A DNA stretch of 64,000 nucleotides from Castellaniella defragrans (GCF_014203015.1 NZ_JACHIB010000006.1:1-64000), one strand, 5' to 3'. Positions 9,067 to 19,626 are shown, counted from the first letter of the stretch. A program made the numbers and translations. The notes: generated by a model not told the origin, from the sequence alone.

Positions 9067-9804
9067 ATGAGCAATCCCAGTGAATCCATCTTCCGCCGCC
9101 TGCAGTTCTACACCACGGCCAGCTATCCGTGCAGCTACCTGCCCGGGCGCATGGCGCGCTCGGAGGTGGCCGCCCCCACCCACCTGGTGGACGAGGCCGC
9201 CTATGCGCGGCTGATCGAGCAGGGATTCCGCCGCAGCGGCCTGTTCACCTACCGGCCCGCCTGCGAGCTCTGCCAGGCCTGCATTCCCATCCGCATCGAC
9301 GTCGGGCGCTTCCGCCGCGACCGCACCCAGGGCAAGCTCTGGCGCCGCCTGCAGCCCGTGCTGAAGGCGCGCCTGGCGCCGCTGCACTGGGACGCCCGGC
9401 ATTTCGACCTGTACCTGCGCTACCAGAAGCGGCGCCACCCCGGCGCCGGCATGGACCAGGACGACCAGGCCCAATACACCCAGTTCCTGCTGACCAGCCG
9501 GGTCCATTCCGAAATGGCCGAATTCCGCGACGACGGCGGCGCGCTGCGCATGGTGGCCATCATGGACCGCGTGGACCACGGCCTGTCGGCGGTCTACACC
9601 TTCTACGATCCCGACTGGCGCGCCAGCCTGGGCACTTACGGCATCCTCTGGCAGCTGGACTACGCCGCCCGCCTGGGCCTGCCCTGGCTGTACCTGGGCT
9701 ACTGGATCGGCGAAAGCCGTAAAATGGCCTACAAATCGCGCTTCAGGCCGCATCAGATCCTGCGCGGCGGCGTCTGGACCGAACCGCCGCCGGACGGCGA
9801 CTGA
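9067..9804 (+). CDS. bpt: aspartate/glutamate leucyltransferase (Bpt)
   Basis: A 245-residue aminoacyl-tRNA--protein transferase of the arginyltransferase-like (ATE1-related) family. The bacterial Bpt clade attaches Leu to N-terminal Asp or Glu, feeding substrates into the ClpS/ClpAP N-degron pathway. Recognisable blocks are CSYLPGR, the cysteine motif [29 protein letters not shown], the acetyltransferase-like core [28 protein letters not shown], and [20 protein letters not shown] near the C-terminus. The start is chosen at the conserved MSNPSES-type N-terminus; longer in-frame extensions run through the upstream gene and are not credible. It follows aat by 167 nt and precedes pyrD by 49 nt. 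The older label for this family, arginyltransferase (ate), is less accurate for this clade. Confidence 0.9.
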   Translation: MSNPSESIFRRLQFYTTASYPCSYLPGRMARSEVAAPTHLVDEAAYARLIEQGFRRSGLFTYRPACELCQACIPIRIDVGRFRRDRTQGKLWRRLQPVLKARLAPLHWDARHFDLYLRYQKRRHPGAGMDQDDQAQYTQFLLTSRVHSEMAEFRDDGGALRMVAIMDRVDHGLSAVYTFYDPDWRASLGTYGILWQLDYAARLGLPWLYLGYWIGESRKMAYKSRFRPHQILRGGVWTEPPPDGD

Positions 9805-9853
9805 GCCCGGGCCGGCGCGCCGCGTCCCCACCCAACCGATCCGTCTTCGCCCC

Positions 9854-10897
9854 ATGTCCCTGCTGTTCCAAGCCTATCCGCTGGCGCGCGCCGCCCTGTT
9901 CTCCATGGACCCCGAACAGGCCCACGAATGCACGCTGCGCGCGCTGCAGCGCAGCCAGGGCTGCGCCCTCACGCGGCTGCTGGCCGCGCGCCAGCCGGTC
10001 CTGCCGCGCACCGTCATGGGCCTGCCGCTGCGCAATCCCGTCGGCCTGGCGGCGGGCCTGGACAAGAACGGCGCCTGCATCGACGGCCTGGCCGCCCTGG
10101 GCTTCGGCTTCATCGAGGTCGGCACCGTCACGCCGCGCGCCCAGCCCGGCAATCCGAAGCCGCGCATGTTCCGCCTGCCGCGGGCGCGCTGCCTGATCAA
10201 CCGCATGGGCTTCAACAACGACGGCCTGGACACCTTCGTCGCCAACGTCCAGCGCAGCCAGTGGCGCCGGCACGGCGGCATCCTGGGTCTGAACATCGGC
10301 AAGAACGCCGACACGCCGATCGAGCGCGCCGTGGACGACTACCTGCTGTGCCTGGACGGCGTGTACCCCCACGCGGACTACGTCACGGTCAACATCTCCT
10401 CGCCCAACACGCGCAACCTGCGCAGCCTGCAGAGCCACGACGCGCTCGACGCGCTGCTGGGCGCCCTGCGGGAACGCCGCGAGGCCCTGGCCGACCGCCA
10501 CGGCCGTCGCACGCCGCTGGTGGTCAAGATCGCGCCCGACCTGGCGGCCGAGGAAATCGACGCCGTCGCCGAACTGGTCCCGCGCCACGGCATCGACGGC
10601 ATCATCGCCACCAATACCACCCTCGCGCGCGAGGCCGTGCGCGGCCTGCCCCACGAGGACGAGGCCGGCGGCCTGTCCGGCCCGCCGGTGCACGCCCTGT
10701 CGCTCGCCGTGATCCGCCGCCTGCGCGAGCGCCTGGGCCGGGAAACCGCGATCATCGGCGTGGGCGGCATCGAATCCGGCCGCCAGGCGGTGGAAAAGGT
10801 CCAGGCCGGGGCCGACGCGGTGCAGCTCTACACCGGGCTGATCTACCGGGGGCCGGCGCTGGTCGCCGAATGCGTGCGGGCGCTGGAAGCCGCCTGA
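9854..10897 (+). CDS. pyrD: dihydroorotate dehydrogenase (quinone), class 2
   Basis: A 347-residue FMN enzyme of pyrimidine biosynthesis that oxidises dihydroorotate to orotate at the inner face of the cytoplasmic membrane, passing electrons to ubiquinone. The N-terminal helices that dock class 2 enzymes to the membrane and quinone are present (residues about 1-45). The barrel carries [33 protein letters not shown], the loop with the class 2 catalytic serine in NISSPNT, KIAPDL, NTT, and the phosphate-binding GVGGI plus [10 protein letters not shown] near the end. Length and motif order are normal. The gene ends 130 nt before the convergent aldehyde dehydrogenase gene. Confidence 0.96.
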   Translation: MSLLFQAYPLARAALFSMDPEQAHECTLRALQRSQGCALTRLLAARQPVLPRTVMGLPLRNPVGLAAGLDKNGACIDGLAALGFGFIEVGTVTPRAQPGNPKPRMFRLPRARCLINRMGFNNDGLDTFVANVQRSQWRRHGGILGLNIGKNADTPIERAVDDYLLCLDGVYPHADYVTVNISSPNTRNLRSLQSHDALDALLGALRERREALADRHGRRTPLVVKIAPDLAAEEIDAVAELVPRHGIDGIIATNTTLAREAVRGLPHEDEAGGLSGPPVHALSLAVIRRLRERLGRETAIIGVGGIESGRQAVEKVQAGADAVQLYTGLIYRGPALVAECVRALEAA

Positions 10898-10947
10898 GGG
10901 CCGCGGCCCCGCCCTGTCCAGCCGCCGCTGGCGGCGCCGGCGACGGA

Positions 10948-10974
10948 GCCGATGAGGGGGCCGATGAGGGGGCC
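10948..10974. repeat. 2 x 12-nt tandem repeat in the pyrD 3' spacer
   Basis: GCCGATGAGGGG is present twice head-to-tail (10948-10959 and 10960-10971), followed by the start of a third unit, in the 130-nt region between the convergent pyrD and aldehyde dehydrogenase genes. No function is evident. Confidence 0.8.
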
Positions 10975-11027
10975 TTCCATGGGGCGGGCGATGGAGCCGG
11001 CGGCGAGGCCGGCGCCCCGGCGCGCGG

Positions 11028-12599
11028 TCAGCGGCGCTCCGCGCGGGGCACGCCCCACGGATTCGCCGCCTGCAGCGGTTCGGGCAGGAAGGCGTCGGGG
11101 ATGTCCTGGTAGGCCACCGGCCGCAGGAAACGCAGGATGGCCGCCGTCCCCACCGAGGTGCCGCGCGGATCGGAGGTGGCCGGGAACGGCCCGCCATGCA
11201 CCATGGCGTGACAGACCTCGACGCCCGTCGGAAAGCCGTTGGCCAGGATCCGGCCGGCGCTCAGTTCCAGGACCGGCATCAGGGCGCGGACCAGGGCGTC
11301 GTCGGGGCCGGGCTCCAGGTGCAGCGTCGCCGTCAGCTGGCCTTCGACGGACCGGGCGACCCGCAGCATTTCCGCCTCGTCGGCGCAGCGCAGGATCAGC
11401 GCGCACGAGCCGAAGACTTCCTGGCCCAGGCCCTCGGGATCGTCGATGAACGCGCGGGCGCGGGCCTCCAGCAGGGCGGCCCGGCACTGGTTGGGCGCCT
11501 GCGGCGCCGGACCGCGCGCCCGCACCGCCACCCCCGGCCGCTCCGACAGGCGCTGCACCCCTTCGGTATAGGCCCGGTGGATGGACGGGGTCAGCATGGT
11601 GCCGGGCGCGCCTTCGCGGATGCGCCCGGCGGCCGCGTCGATGAACGCGTCCAGGTCGGGGCCGTCCAGGCCGACCAGCAGCCCGGGGCAGGTGCACAGC
11701 TGCCCGGCGCTGCCCAGCAGCGAGGCGGCGAAGCCTTCGGCCACCGCCCGGGCGCGGGCCTTCAGGGCGCCGGGCAGCAGATAGACGGGATTGATGCTGC
11801 TCATCTCGGCGTAGACCGGAATCGGCTCCGGCCGCGCGGCGGCGGCCCGCATCAGGGCGAGGCCGCCCGAGCGCGAGCCGGTGAAGCCGACCGCCTTGAT
11901 CCGCGGATGGCTCGCCAGCGCCAGGCCGATGCCGTGATCGGCGCCGAACAGCAGCGAAAACACGCCCTCGTGCAGGCCCTGCGCCTGCACGGCCGCCCGG
12001 ATGGCGCGCCCCACCAGTTCGGAAGTGCCCGGATGGGCGGGATGCCCCTTCACCACCACCGGCGCGCCGGCGGCGAGCGCCGAGGCCGTATCCCCGCCCG
12101 CCACGGAAAAGGCCAGGGGGAAGTTGCTGGCGCCGAAGACGGCCACCGGCCCCACCGGCACATGGCGCATGCGGATGTCGGCGCGCGGCAGGGGCGTGCG
12201 CCCGGGCTGCGCGTGGTCGATGCGCACGCCATGCCAGTCGCCCGCCTCGACCACCTCGGCGAACAGTTCCAGCTGCCTGACGGTGCGGCCGCGCTCGCCC
12301 TCCAGGCGGGCGCGCGGCAGGCCGGTTTCCCGCATGGCCCGCTCGATCAGGGCATCGCCCAGCCCCATGATGCGCGCGCCGATCTCGCGCAGGAAGGCCG
12401 CCCGGCGCGCCGGGGCCTCGGCCCGGTAGCTGGCGAAGGCGTCATGGGCCAGGCGCGCGGCCGCATCGACGTGAGCCTGGCCGCCGCCCCCGTAGGCGGG
12501 TTCGAGCGTTCCGCCCGTGGCCGGATCCACCGCCCGGAAAGCGGGCTCCGTCCCCGCGACGTCGTCATGGCCTATCAGCATGGTGCCGGTGATCTGCAT
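11028..12599 (-). CDS. 2,5-dioxovalerate (2-oxoglutarate semialdehyde) dehydrogenase
   Basis: A 523-residue NADP-type aldehyde dehydrogenase. The catalytic cysteine sits in [12 protein letters not shown] (about residue 300), the form typical of the 2-oxoglutarate semialdehyde dehydrogenase branch rather than generic GQxCTA dehydrogenases. The general-base glutamate is in [12 protein letters not shown], and the Rossmann loop is in FTGSRSGG. The enzyme oxidises 2-oxoglutarate semialdehyde to 2-oxoglutarate, the last step of non-phosphorylative pentonate, hexarate and hydroxyproline catabolism. This fits the nearby UxaA-type and L-2-keto-3-deoxyarabonate dehydratase genes. The start with AAGGA about 8 nt upstream is preferred over a start 81 nt upstream. 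It lies 83 nt after the LysR gene on the same strand. Confidence 0.85.
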   Translation of the reverse strand: MQITGTMLIGHDDVAGTEPAFRAVDPATGGTLEPAYGGGGQAHVDAAARLAHDAFASYRAEAPARRAAFLREIGARIMGLGDALIERAMRETGLPRARLEGERGRTVRQLELFAEVVEAGDWHGVRIDHAQPGRTPLPRADIRMRHVPVGPVAVFGASNFPLAFSVAGGDTASALAAGAPVVVKGHPAHPGTSELVGRAIRAAVQAQGLHEGVFSLLFGADHGIGLALASHPRIKAVGFTGSRSGGLALMRAAAARPEPIPVYAEMSSINPVYLLPGALKARARAVAEGFAASLLGSAGQLCTCPGLLVGLDGPDLDAFIDAAAGRIREGAPGTMLTPSIHRAYTEGVQRLSERPGVAVRARGPAPQAPNQCRAALLEARARAFIDDPEGLGQEVFGSCALILRCADEAEMLRVARSVEGQLTATLHLEPGPDDALVRALMPVLELSAGRILANGFPTGVEVCHAMVHGGPFPATSDPRGTSVGTAAILRFLRPVAYQDIPDAFLPEPLQAANPWGVPRAERR

Positions 12600-12682
12600 C
12601 TGCAATTCCTTGGAATTCCTTGGGTTCGTCAAACTCGGGCTCGTCAAAAAACGAGGCTGGGGAAAAATGAGGCCGGACATTC

Positions 12683-13645
12683 CTAATGCGCCAGCGGCCG
12701 CTCGCGCATCGCCCGGATGAACAGTTCCGCCACGGCCGTGGGCATGCCCCCCTTGCGGGTCACGATGCCGAAGGTATTGGCGGGGATCTTCAGCGTCACG
12801 GGCAGGATCCGGATCATCTCCACCCGCGCGAACATGCGCGCCACGTCGGTGGGCAGCAGCGCCACGACGTCGATGCTCTTCTGCAGGATCGCGACGGTGG
12901 CGAAGGTGGAGTCCGTCTCGATGGTGTGGGTGGGCGCGGGCAGGCCGGCCAGGTCCATTTCCTTTTCGAGCAGCACGCGCAGCGGCATTTTCTTCGGATA
13001 GACCACCCAGCGATAATCCCGCAGCAATTCAAACGGCATTTCGCCGGACACCTCGGGATGGCGGCCGCCGGCCACGACGGAAATGGGCTCGTCGCTGATC
13101 GGGAAATAATTGTATTCATACGGCTCCGGGCTCACGCTGGAGCGGCCGATCACCAGATCCAGCTGCCCGCCGTCCAGCAATTCGAGGAGATGGCGGCTGG
13201 TGCCCTCGACGATCTCGATCGACAGATTGGGATGGGCCGTGCGCAGCCAGTGCAGGGCGGAAACCAGGATTTCCGGAATGGCGCCCATGATGGTGCCGAT
13301 CGCCAGCCGGCCGCCCGTGCCCGACTGGATCTCGGACACCTCGCGGCAGAAATTGTTCAGCTCGGTGGTGATGAGCCTGGCATAGCGGATGGCGCAATGC
13401 CCCATGGCATTGGGCACCAGGCCCACCTTGGTGCGCTCGAACAGGGTGGCTTCCAGCATTCCTTCGATTTCCTGCAGGGCCTTGCTGGCGGCCGACTGCG
13501 TCAGAAACATGACGCTCGCCGCCTTGTGCAGGGATTTATATTCACTCAATGCGATCAGCAGCTGCAGCTGTTTTACGCGCAGTTTACCAATCACCATCTT
13601 CAATGTGCGGTCCGCAGCATTCATAATATTCATCACCACATGCAA
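12683..13645 (-). CDS. LysR family transcriptional regulator (GbpR-like)
   Basis: A 320-residue regulator with an N-terminal winged helix-turn-helix ([18 protein letters not shown], then [16 protein letters not shown] at about residues 25-65) and a periplasmic-binding-protein-like effector domain. It resembles the GbpR/galactose-type LysR branch often found with sugar or sugar-acid catabolic genes. It is divergent from the AraD1-type gene (104 nt between starts), the classical arrangement for LysR control, and sits upstream of the semialdehyde dehydrogenase. Several ATGs cluster at the N-terminus (13645, 13633, 13624); the DNA-binding domain is complete with any of them, and the longest is given. 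The ligand is probably a sugar acid or keto-deoxy acid (inference). Confidence 0.85.
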   Translation of the reverse strand: MHVVMNIMNAADRTLKMVIGKLRVKQLQLLIALSEYKSLHKAASVMFLTQSAASKALQEIEGMLEATLFERTKVGLVPNAMGHCAIRYARLITTELNNFCREVSEIQSGTGGRLAIGTIMGAIPEILVSALHWLRTAHPNLSIEIVEGTSRHLLELLDGGQLDLVIGRSSVSPEPYEYNYFPISDEPISVVAGGRHPEVSGEMPFELLRDYRWVVYPKKMPLRVLLEKEMDLAGLPAPTHTIETDSTFATVAILQKSIDVVALLPTDVARMFARVEMIRILPVTLKIPANTFGIVTRKGGMPTAVAELFIRAMRERPLAH

Positions 13646-13693
13646 AATATTCTTTTACGGCAATATGACGGGCATGCCTACAATCCTGCCATG

Positions 13694-13720
13694 CAATTCG
13701 ATCAATTCGATCAATTCAAT
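13694..13720. repeat. three tandem 9-nt repeats in the LysR/AraD1 divergent promoter region
   Basis: CAATTCGAT at 13694-13702 and 13703-13711, then CAATTCAAT at 13712-13720, lie between the divergent LysR regulator and the AraD1-type gene, about 30 nt upstream of the latter's start. The 9-nt period places copies almost one helical turn apart, so this may be a regulator-binding array; it could also be a simple slippage repeat. Confidence 0.7.
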
Positions 13721-13749
13721 CCCCAGGCAATTTAACCACAGGCAGGAAA

Positions 13750-14754
13750 ATGCGCTTGATTCAATTCATCGACACGGCGGGACGGCGCCGCGTCGGCATG
13801 CCCGCCGCGGACGGCCGGCGCATCGACGTCGTCCGCGGCGTCTCGTCCACCTACGAACTGGCCATGGCCGCCATCGGCGCCCGGCGTACGCTGGCCGCTG
13901 AAATCGCCGCGCGCGGCCGGGATCCGGCGGACGAATCCTACCCCGACCTGCTCGCCGGGCTGCGCGTCCTGGTGCCGCTGGACCACGAGGACCCGGCGCA
14001 CTGCCTGGTGACCGGCACGGGCCTGACCCACCTGGGCAGCGCCGCCACGCGCGACAAGATGCACACCGACCAGTCCGCCGTGGAAACCATGACCGATTCG
14101 ATGCGCATGTTCCGCTGGGGCCTGGAAGGCGGCCAGCCGCGGCGGGGCACGCCGGGCACCCAGCCCGAATGGTTCTACAAGGGCGACGGCGGCATCGTGG
14201 TGCCGCCCGGCCACCCCATACCCTACCCCGATTTCGCCGAAGACGCCGGCGAGGAACCGGAAATCGCCGGCCTGTACGTCATCGGCGACGACGGCCTGCC
14301 CTATCGGCTGGGCTTCGCCCTGGGCAACGAATTCTCGGATCACGTCATGGAGCGCAGGAATTATCTCTACCTGGCGCATTCCAAACTGAGATTCTGCTCC
14401 TTCGGACCGGAATTGCGCGTCGGCGAAATGCCGCGGGATATTCGCGGCACCAGCCGGATCCGGCGCGACGGCAAAATCCTGTGGGAAAAACCGTTCCATT
14501 CGGGGGAAGGCAACATGAGCCACACCCTAGAAAATCTTGAATACCATCATTTCAAATACATACAGTTCCTGCGCCCCGGCAGCGTGCACGTGCATTTCTT
14601 CGGCACCGCGACCCTGTCGTTCGCCGACGGCATCCAGACCCGGCCGGGCGACGAATTTGAAATCCACGCGCCCGAATTCGGCGCGCCGCTGCGCAATCCG
14701 ACCCGCCAGGAACCGGCCGCGCCCTATATGCCGGGGAACACCGTCCCGCTCTGA
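13750..14754 (+). CDS. AraD1/GguC family protein (FAH superfamily)
   Basis: A 334-residue protein of the fumarylacetoacetate-hydrolase-like superfamily, in the AraD1/GguC group found with L-arabinose, galactose and sugar-acid catabolic genes. Blocks TGLTHLGSAATRD, PEWFYKGDGG, EEPEIAGLYVIGDDG, GFALGNEFSDH and LAHSKLRFCSFGPELRVG include the acidic metal-ligand positions of the fold (Glu-Glu in EEPEIAG and Glu in GNEFSDH). FAH-fold enzymes hydrate, hydrolyse or decarboxylate 2-oxo acids, so a step on a 2-keto-3-deoxy sugar acid is likely; the exact reaction is not established from sequence. The gene starts the rightward cluster and is divergent from the LysR regulator. Confidence 0.75.
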   Translation: MRLIQFIDTAGRRRVGMPAADGRRIDVVRGVSSTYELAMAAIGARRTLAAEIAARGRDPADESYPDLLAGLRVLVPLDHEDPAHCLVTGTGLTHLGSAATRDKMHTDQSAVETMTDSMRMFRWGLEGGQPRRGTPGTQPEWFYKGDGGIVVPPGHPIPYPDFAEDAGEEPEIAGLYVIGDDGLPYRLGFALGNEFSDHVMERRNYLYLAHSKLRFCSFGPELRVGEMPRDIRGTSRIRRDGKILWEKPFHSGEGNMSHTLENLEYHHFKYIQFLRPGSVHVHFFGTATLSFADGIQTRPGDEFEIHAPEFGAPLRNPTRQEPAAPYMPGNTVPL

Positions 14755-15057
14755 ACCACCCGCCCGGGCGGCGCGCCGCCGCCGGAGCAAGCCGGAACGG
14801 GCCAAACGAGTCAAAGCGGGCCGGAACGGGAGGGCGGCGTTGAAATTCCGCCGTCCCGGACCCGCCCCGCGATCATGGTTTACCCTAGGGCGGACGCGGG
14901 GGCCCTGCATCGAATCCCGCGTATTTCCGGCCGCCGGACGCCACCATTCCAAAAAGCGTTCAGCCGACCACAATTATTCAATAGACAGGGAAAACGGGTC
15001 TCATGGACACTGGCTTCCCGTGAGGCAGACAAGCACCCATCACCAGAGACATTCAAT
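14755..15057. other. intergenic region between the AraD1-type gene and the ABC transporter
   Basis: About 300 nt with no credible gene. GC-rich at the left, with GCCGGAACGGG repeated twice near 14790-14830, and AT-richer from 14945. An in-frame upstream ATG for the following permease exists at 14875, but the extension would add 61 residues without membrane or signal character. The right third probably contains the transporter promoter; no clear -35/-10 pair was found. Confidence 0.5.
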
Positions 15058-15810
15058 ATGGACTACGGTTTCGATTTCAGTTTTCTGGACGAGTTCTGGC
15101 CCAGCCTGCTCGACGGCCTGTGGGTCTCGATCAGGATGGCGGCCGTCTCGCTGTGCGGCGGCTTCGTCCTGGGAGTGCTGCTGGCGGTCGCCCGGGGCCA
15201 CGGCAGCCGCCTGGTCCGCCACCTGGCCGGCGGCTTCGTCGACCTGACCCGCAACACGCCGCTCATCGTCCAGACCTTCTGGCTGTTCTTCGGCCTTTCC
15301 GCCCTCGATGTCCGCGTCCCGGCGTTCTACGCCGCCGTCGTGGCCCTGGCGATCAACACCTCGGGCTACACCTGTGAGATCGTGCGCGCCGGGATCGATT
15401 CGGTGCACGCCGGCCAGAAGGAAGCCGCCGCGTGCCTGGGCCTGAGCCCGCCGCAGATCCTGCGCTACGTCGTGCTGCCCCAGGCCATCGAGAAAATGTA
15501 CCCGTCGCTCATCAGCCAGTTCGTGCTGATGATGCTGGCCACCTCGATCATGTCGGAAATCTCCGTCGAGGAGCTCACGGCCATCGGCTACCAGATCCAG
15601 AGCCAGACCTTCCGCGGCTTCGAGGCCTACCTGGTGATCGCCGCCATCTACCTGATCATGTCCTGGCTGCTGCGGGTGGTCATGACCTTCTGCTACAACG
15701 TCGCCTTCCCGAAGCAGCGCCACATGAGCGCGCAGTCCCGCGCCGCCGCGCGCCGGCAGCCGGGCCGCGGCAAGCCGGGCGGCACCGCCATGAACGGAGC
15801 GAAGCCATGA
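15058..15810 (+). CDS. ABC transporter permease, polar amino acid (HisM/GlnP) type
   Basis: A 250-residue inner-membrane permease with about five transmembrane helices and the coupling-loop (EAA) motif EAAACLGLSPPQILRYVVLPQA at about residues 121-142 (longer block, key residues E121, A122, G127 and P141). The N-terminal segment DLTRNTPLIVQ is characteristic of the polar amino acid uptake subfamily. It forms a heterodimer with the next gene product (4-nt ATGA overlap). The C-terminus has a basic tail rich in Arg, Gln and Ala. Although the family usually transports amino acids, this operon is embedded among sugar-acid enzymes, so an acidic sugar substrate is plausible. Confidence 0.87.
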   Translation: MDYGFDFSFLDEFWPSLLDGLWVSIRMAAVSLCGGFVLGVLLAVARGHGSRLVRHLAGGFVDLTRNTPLIVQTFWLFFGLSALDVRVPAFYAAVVALAINTSGYTCEIVRAGIDSVHAGQKEAAACLGLSPPQILRYVVLPQAIEKMYPSLISQFVLMMLATSIMSEISVEELTAIGYQIQSQTFRGFEAYLVIAAIYLIMSWLLRVVMTFCYNVAFPKQRHMSAQSRAAARRQPGRGKPGGTAMNGAKP

Positions 15811-16460
15811 TCCTGGGCGTCACCTACAGCCAGTGGCTGTTCATCCTGACGGGCGCGGGCTGGACCCTGGTCCTCTCGGTCCTGGGCTTTCTCGGCGGCA
15901 CCGTGGTCGGCCTGCCCGTGGCCATCGGCCGCGCCTCGAAGAACCGCCTCTTCAGGCTGCCGACGGCCGCCTACGTCAAGCTGATCCAGGGCATTCCGCT
16001 GCCCGTGATCATGTTCATCGTCTACTTCGGCATCAGCATCGCCGGCTACGACCTGCCCGCGCTGGTGGCGGCCGGCATCGCCATGACGCTGTATTCCAGC
16101 GCCTTCCTGGGCGAGATCTGGCGCGGCTGCATCGAGGCCATCCCCCACACCCAGTGGGAGGCGTCCGACTGCCTCGGCCTGAACAAGGCGCAGACGCTGG
16201 CCCACGTGATCCTGCCCCAGGCCTTCCGCATCGCCATCCCGCCCACGGTGGGGTTCCTGGTCCAGATCGTGAAGAACACCTCGTACGCGGTGGTGATCGG
16301 GTTCTTCGATCTCACCTATTCGGCGCGCGTCATCAACAACTCGACCTTCAAGCCGTTCGTCGTCTTCACCGTCGCCGCGCTGATCTACTTCGCGCTGTGC
16401 TACCCGCTTTCCATCCTGTCGTACCGACTGGAACGCAAGCTCAAGCGGCATTCCAGATAA
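15807..16460 (+). CDS. ABC transporter permease, polar amino acid type
   Basis: A 217-residue permease, second membrane subunit of the importer. It carries the family segment KLIQGIPLPVIMFIVYFG and the coupling loop starting EASDCLGLNKAQTLAHVILP. Its start overlaps the stop of the upstream permease in an ATGA, indicating translational coupling and equimolar production of the heterodimer. The length is typical for the subfamily. Confidence 0.88.
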   Translation: MILGVTYSQWLFILTGAGWTLVLSVLGFLGGTVVGLPVAIGRASKNRLFRLPTAAYVKLIQGIPLPVIMFIVYFGISIAGYDLPALVAAGIAMTLYSSAFLGEIWRGCIEAIPHTQWEASDCLGLNKAQTLAHVILPQAFRIAIPPTVGFLVQIVKNTSYAVVIGFFDLTYSARVINNSTFKPFVVFTVAALIYFALCYPLSILSYRLERKLKRHSR

Positions 16461-16471
16461 TGGGGAACACC

Positions 16472-17200
<729 letters not shown>

Positions 17201-17237
17201 GCCGACCGCAGCACCACCACAACGACCGGAGAGACCT

Positions 17238-18038
17238 ATGCAAACCCTCAAGCACTTTTCCCAAGCCGCCCTCTGCGTCCTGGCCCTGGCCTGCGCGGCC
17301 GGCGCCCAGGCCAACCAGCTGGAGGACATCCAGAAAAAGGGCGAGATCACCATCGGCGTGGACATCAGCGCGCCGCCCTACGGCATGGTGGACGAGAACG
17401 CCAAGCAGACCGGCTTCGACATCGACGCGGCCCGCCTGCTGGCCGAGTCCCTGGGCGTGAAGCTCGTCGTGGTGCCCGTCACGGGGCCGACCCGGGTGCA
17501 GTTCCTGCGCACCAAGAAGGTCGATGCGATCATGGCCTCGTTCTCGATCACCGAGGAGCGCAAGAAAGTGATCGACTTCTCCGACCCCTACGGCGTGGTC
17601 CCCGTCGTCGTCGGCGGCCCCGCGAGCGAGAAGATCGAGGGCCCGCGGGATCTGTCCGGCAAGGCCATCGCCGTGACGCGCGGCACGACCAGCGACAAGA
17701 TCATCACCGACAGCACCAAGGACGTGCCCGACGTGACGATCGTGCGCTACCAGGACGACGCCACGACCAACACGGCCGTGATGACCGGCCAGCAGAAGTA
17801 CATCGTGGCGGCCAGCAGCGTGCTGCCGGAAATCAAGAAGACCAGCCCGAACACCGACATCGCCTTCAAGTACACCGCCGTCAGCTTCCCGATGGGCGTC
17901 GGCATCCGCCAGAACGAGCCCGAGTTCAAGGCCCGCGTCAACGAATGGGTCGCGGCCAACCTGAAGAACGGCAAGTTGAACGGCATCTACCAGAAGTACT
18001 TCTTCGGCCAGTCCCTGCCCGAGGAAATGCTGAAGTAA
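17238..18038 (+). CDS. ABC transporter substrate-binding protein, family 3
   Basis: A 266-residue periplasmic binding protein with an N-terminal signal peptide (hydrophobic core about residues 9-22, cleavage likely after AGAQA). The mature part begins with an ITIGVDISAPPYGMVDE segment and has PTRVQFLRTKKVDAIMASFSIT and PEEMLK near the end, as in family 3 solute-binding proteins for polar amino acids and opines. GGAGAG precedes the start. The typical ligand-carboxylate arginine lies in the PTRVQF segment. The ligand here may be a sugar acid rather than an amino acid, judging from neighbouring catabolic genes. A long GC hairpin follows the stop codon (18049-18081). Confidence 0.88.
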   Translation: MQTLKHFSQAALCVLALACAAGAQANQLEDIQKKGEITIGVDISAPPYGMVDENAKQTGFDIDAARLLAESLGVKLVVVPVTGPTRVQFLRTKKVDAIMASFSITEERKKVIDFSDPYGVVPVVVGGPASEKIEGPRDLSGKAIAVTRGTTSDKIITDSTKDVPDVTIVRYQDDATTNTAVMTGQQKYIVAASSVLPEIKKTSPNTDIAFKYTAVSFPMGVGIRQNEPEFKARVNEWVAANLKNGKLNGIYQKYFFGQSLPEEMLK

Positions 18039-18048
18039 GCGCCACCCC

Positions 18049-18081
18049 GGCCGCGGCCCCGGGACGACCGGGCCCGCGGCC
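18049..18081 (+). promoter_or_regulatory. long intercistronic hairpin after the family 3 binding-protein gene
   Basis: Arms 18049-18062 and 18068-18081 are complementary at 13 of 14 positions around a 5-nt loop (GACGA). No U-tract follows on the + strand, so it is not a classical terminator. Its place directly after the binding-protein stop suggests mRNA 3'-end protection and partial attenuation of downstream dehydratase genes, allowing more binding protein than enzyme. A matching structure follows the other binding-protein gene in this window. Confidence 0.75.
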
Positions 18082-18099
18082 CTTCACGAGATCCAGACC

Positions 18100-19626
18100 A
18101 TGCCGAACAGCCCCCAGTTTCTGATCCTCAACCCCGCCGACGACGTCATGATCGCGCTGCGGGAACTGCCCAAGGACGCGCTCGTCAACAGCATCCGGCT
18201 GCTCGACGCCATCCCCTCCGGCCACAAGGCCGCCCTCAGGCCGGTGCGCCAGGGCGCGCCCGTGCGGCGCTACGGTCAGGTGATCGGCTTCGCCACGCGC
18301 GACATCGCCGCCGGCCAGCACGTGCACGTGCACAACCTGGCGATCGGGGAATTCGAGAAGGACTACCGCTATTCGGAAGACTACGCGCCGACGCGCTTCG
18401 TCGAGACGCCGGACACCTTCATGGGCATCGTGCGGCCCGACGGGCGCGTCGCCACGCGCAACTACATCGGCATCCTGACCTCGGTGAACTGTTCGGCCAC
18501 CGTGGCGCGCGCCATCGCCGACCGGTTCCGCCGGGAGATCCGCCCCGAGGCGCTGGAGCCCTACCCCAACGTGGACGGCGTGGTCGCCCTGACGCACGGC
18601 TTCGGCTGCGCCATCGATGCCGCGGGCGAAGGCCTGAAAATCATGCAGCGCACGATCGCCGGCTACGTGCGGCACCCGAACTTCGCCGGCCTCCTGGTCA
18701 TCGGCCTGGGCTGCGAGACCAACCAGATCTCGGCCATGATGAAGGCCCAGGCGCTGGAAGAAGGCCACAACCTCCAGACCTTCAACATCCAGGACGCGGG
18801 CGGCACGCCCAAAAGCATCGCCAAGGGCGTGGAGATCATCCAGGGCATGCTCGCGCAAGCCAACCGCGTCGAGCGCACTCCCGTCCCCGTCAGCCACCTG
18901 AAGATCGGCCTGCAGTGCGGCGGCTCGGACAGCTATTCGGGGATCACCGCGAACCCGGTGCTGGGCGCGGCCATGGACATCCTGGTGCGCAACGGCGGCA
19001 CGGCGATCCTGTCGGAAACGCCGGAAATCTACGGCGCCGAGCACCTGCTGACCTGCCGCGCGGCCAGCCCCGCGATCGGCCGCAAGCTGGTGGACGTGAT
19101 CGACTGGTGGAAGGACCTGTGCGAGCGCAACCACGCCTCGCTGGACAACAATCCCTCGGCGGGCAACAAGGCCGGCGGGCTGACGACGGTGCTGGAGAAA
19201 TCCCTGGGCGGCGTGGCCAAGGGCGGCACCACCGGCATGATGGAGGTCTACCAGTACGCCGAGCCGGTCGAGGCCCGGGGGCTGGTGTTCATGAACACCC
19301 CCGGCTACGACCCGATGTCCGCCACCGGACAGGTGGCCGGCGGCGCCAACATGATCTGCTTCACGACCGGCCGCGGCTCGGCCTTCGGCTGCGCCCCCGC
19401 GCCTTCGCTGAAGCTGGCGACCAACACCGCCCTGTGGAACCGCCAGCAGGACGACATGGACTTCAACTGCGGCACGGTCGTCGACCAGGGCGCCGACATC
19501 CGGCAGCTGGGCCGCGAGTTCTACGACATGATGCTGCGCTGCGCCTCGGGCGAGCCCTCCAAGAGCGAGCTCTACGGCTACGGCCAGAACGAGTTCGTGC
19601 CCTGGCAGCCGAGCGTCATCACCTGA
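18100..19626 (+). CDS. UxaA/GarD family sugar-acid dehydratase
   Basis: A 508-residue dehydratase of the altronate/galactarate dehydratase family. An N-terminal SAF domain (about residues 15-95) is followed by the large catalytic domain with THGFGC, GLGCETNQ, GLQCGGSDSYSGITANPVLG, NPSAGNKAGGLTTVLEKSLGG and FTTGRGSAFG, which match blocks in E. coli galactarate dehydratase (523 residues). Conserved cysteines and histidines in these blocks bind the catalytic iron. The enzyme removes water from an aldonic or aldaric acid to give a 2-keto-3-deoxy acid, presumably passed to the following gene product. The exact substrate (galactarate, altronate, a pentonate) cannot be told from sequence. Confidence 0.85.
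   Translation: MPNSPQFLILNPADDVMIALRELPKDALVNSIRLLDAIPSGHKAALRPVRQGAPVRRYGQVIGFATRDIAAGQHVHVHNLAIGEFEKDYRYSEDYAPTRFVETPDTFMGIVRPDGRVATRNYIGILTSVNCSATVARAIADRFRREIRPEALEPYPNVDGVVALTHGFGCAIDAAGEGLKIMQRTIAGYVRHPNFAGLLVIGLGCETNQISAMMKAQALEEGHNLQTFNIQDAGGTPKSIAKGVEIIQGMLAQANRVERTPVPVSHLKIGLQCGGSDSYSGITANPVLGAAMDILVRNGGTAILSETPEIYGAEHLLTCRAASPAIGRKLVDVIDWWKDLCERNHASLDNNPSAGNKAGGLTTVLEKSLGGVAKGGTTGMMEVYQYAEPVEARGLVFMNTPGYDPMSATGQVAGGANMICFTTGRGSAFGCAPAPSLKLATNTALWNRQQDDMDFNCGTVVDQGADIRQLGREFYDMMLRCASGEPSKSELYGYGQNEFVPWQPSVIT

Noticed and set aside
12640-12655. CTCGT/ACGAG hairpin with an A-rich loop downstream of the LysR gene
   Set aside because: The stem is only 5 bp, and on the minus strand the T-run lies in the loop rather than after the stem, so it is not called a terminator.
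14875-15057. Upstream start adding 61 residues to the first ABC permease
   Set aside because: The extension has no signal or membrane character, and the family N-terminus begins at 15058, which has an upstream AGAGA.
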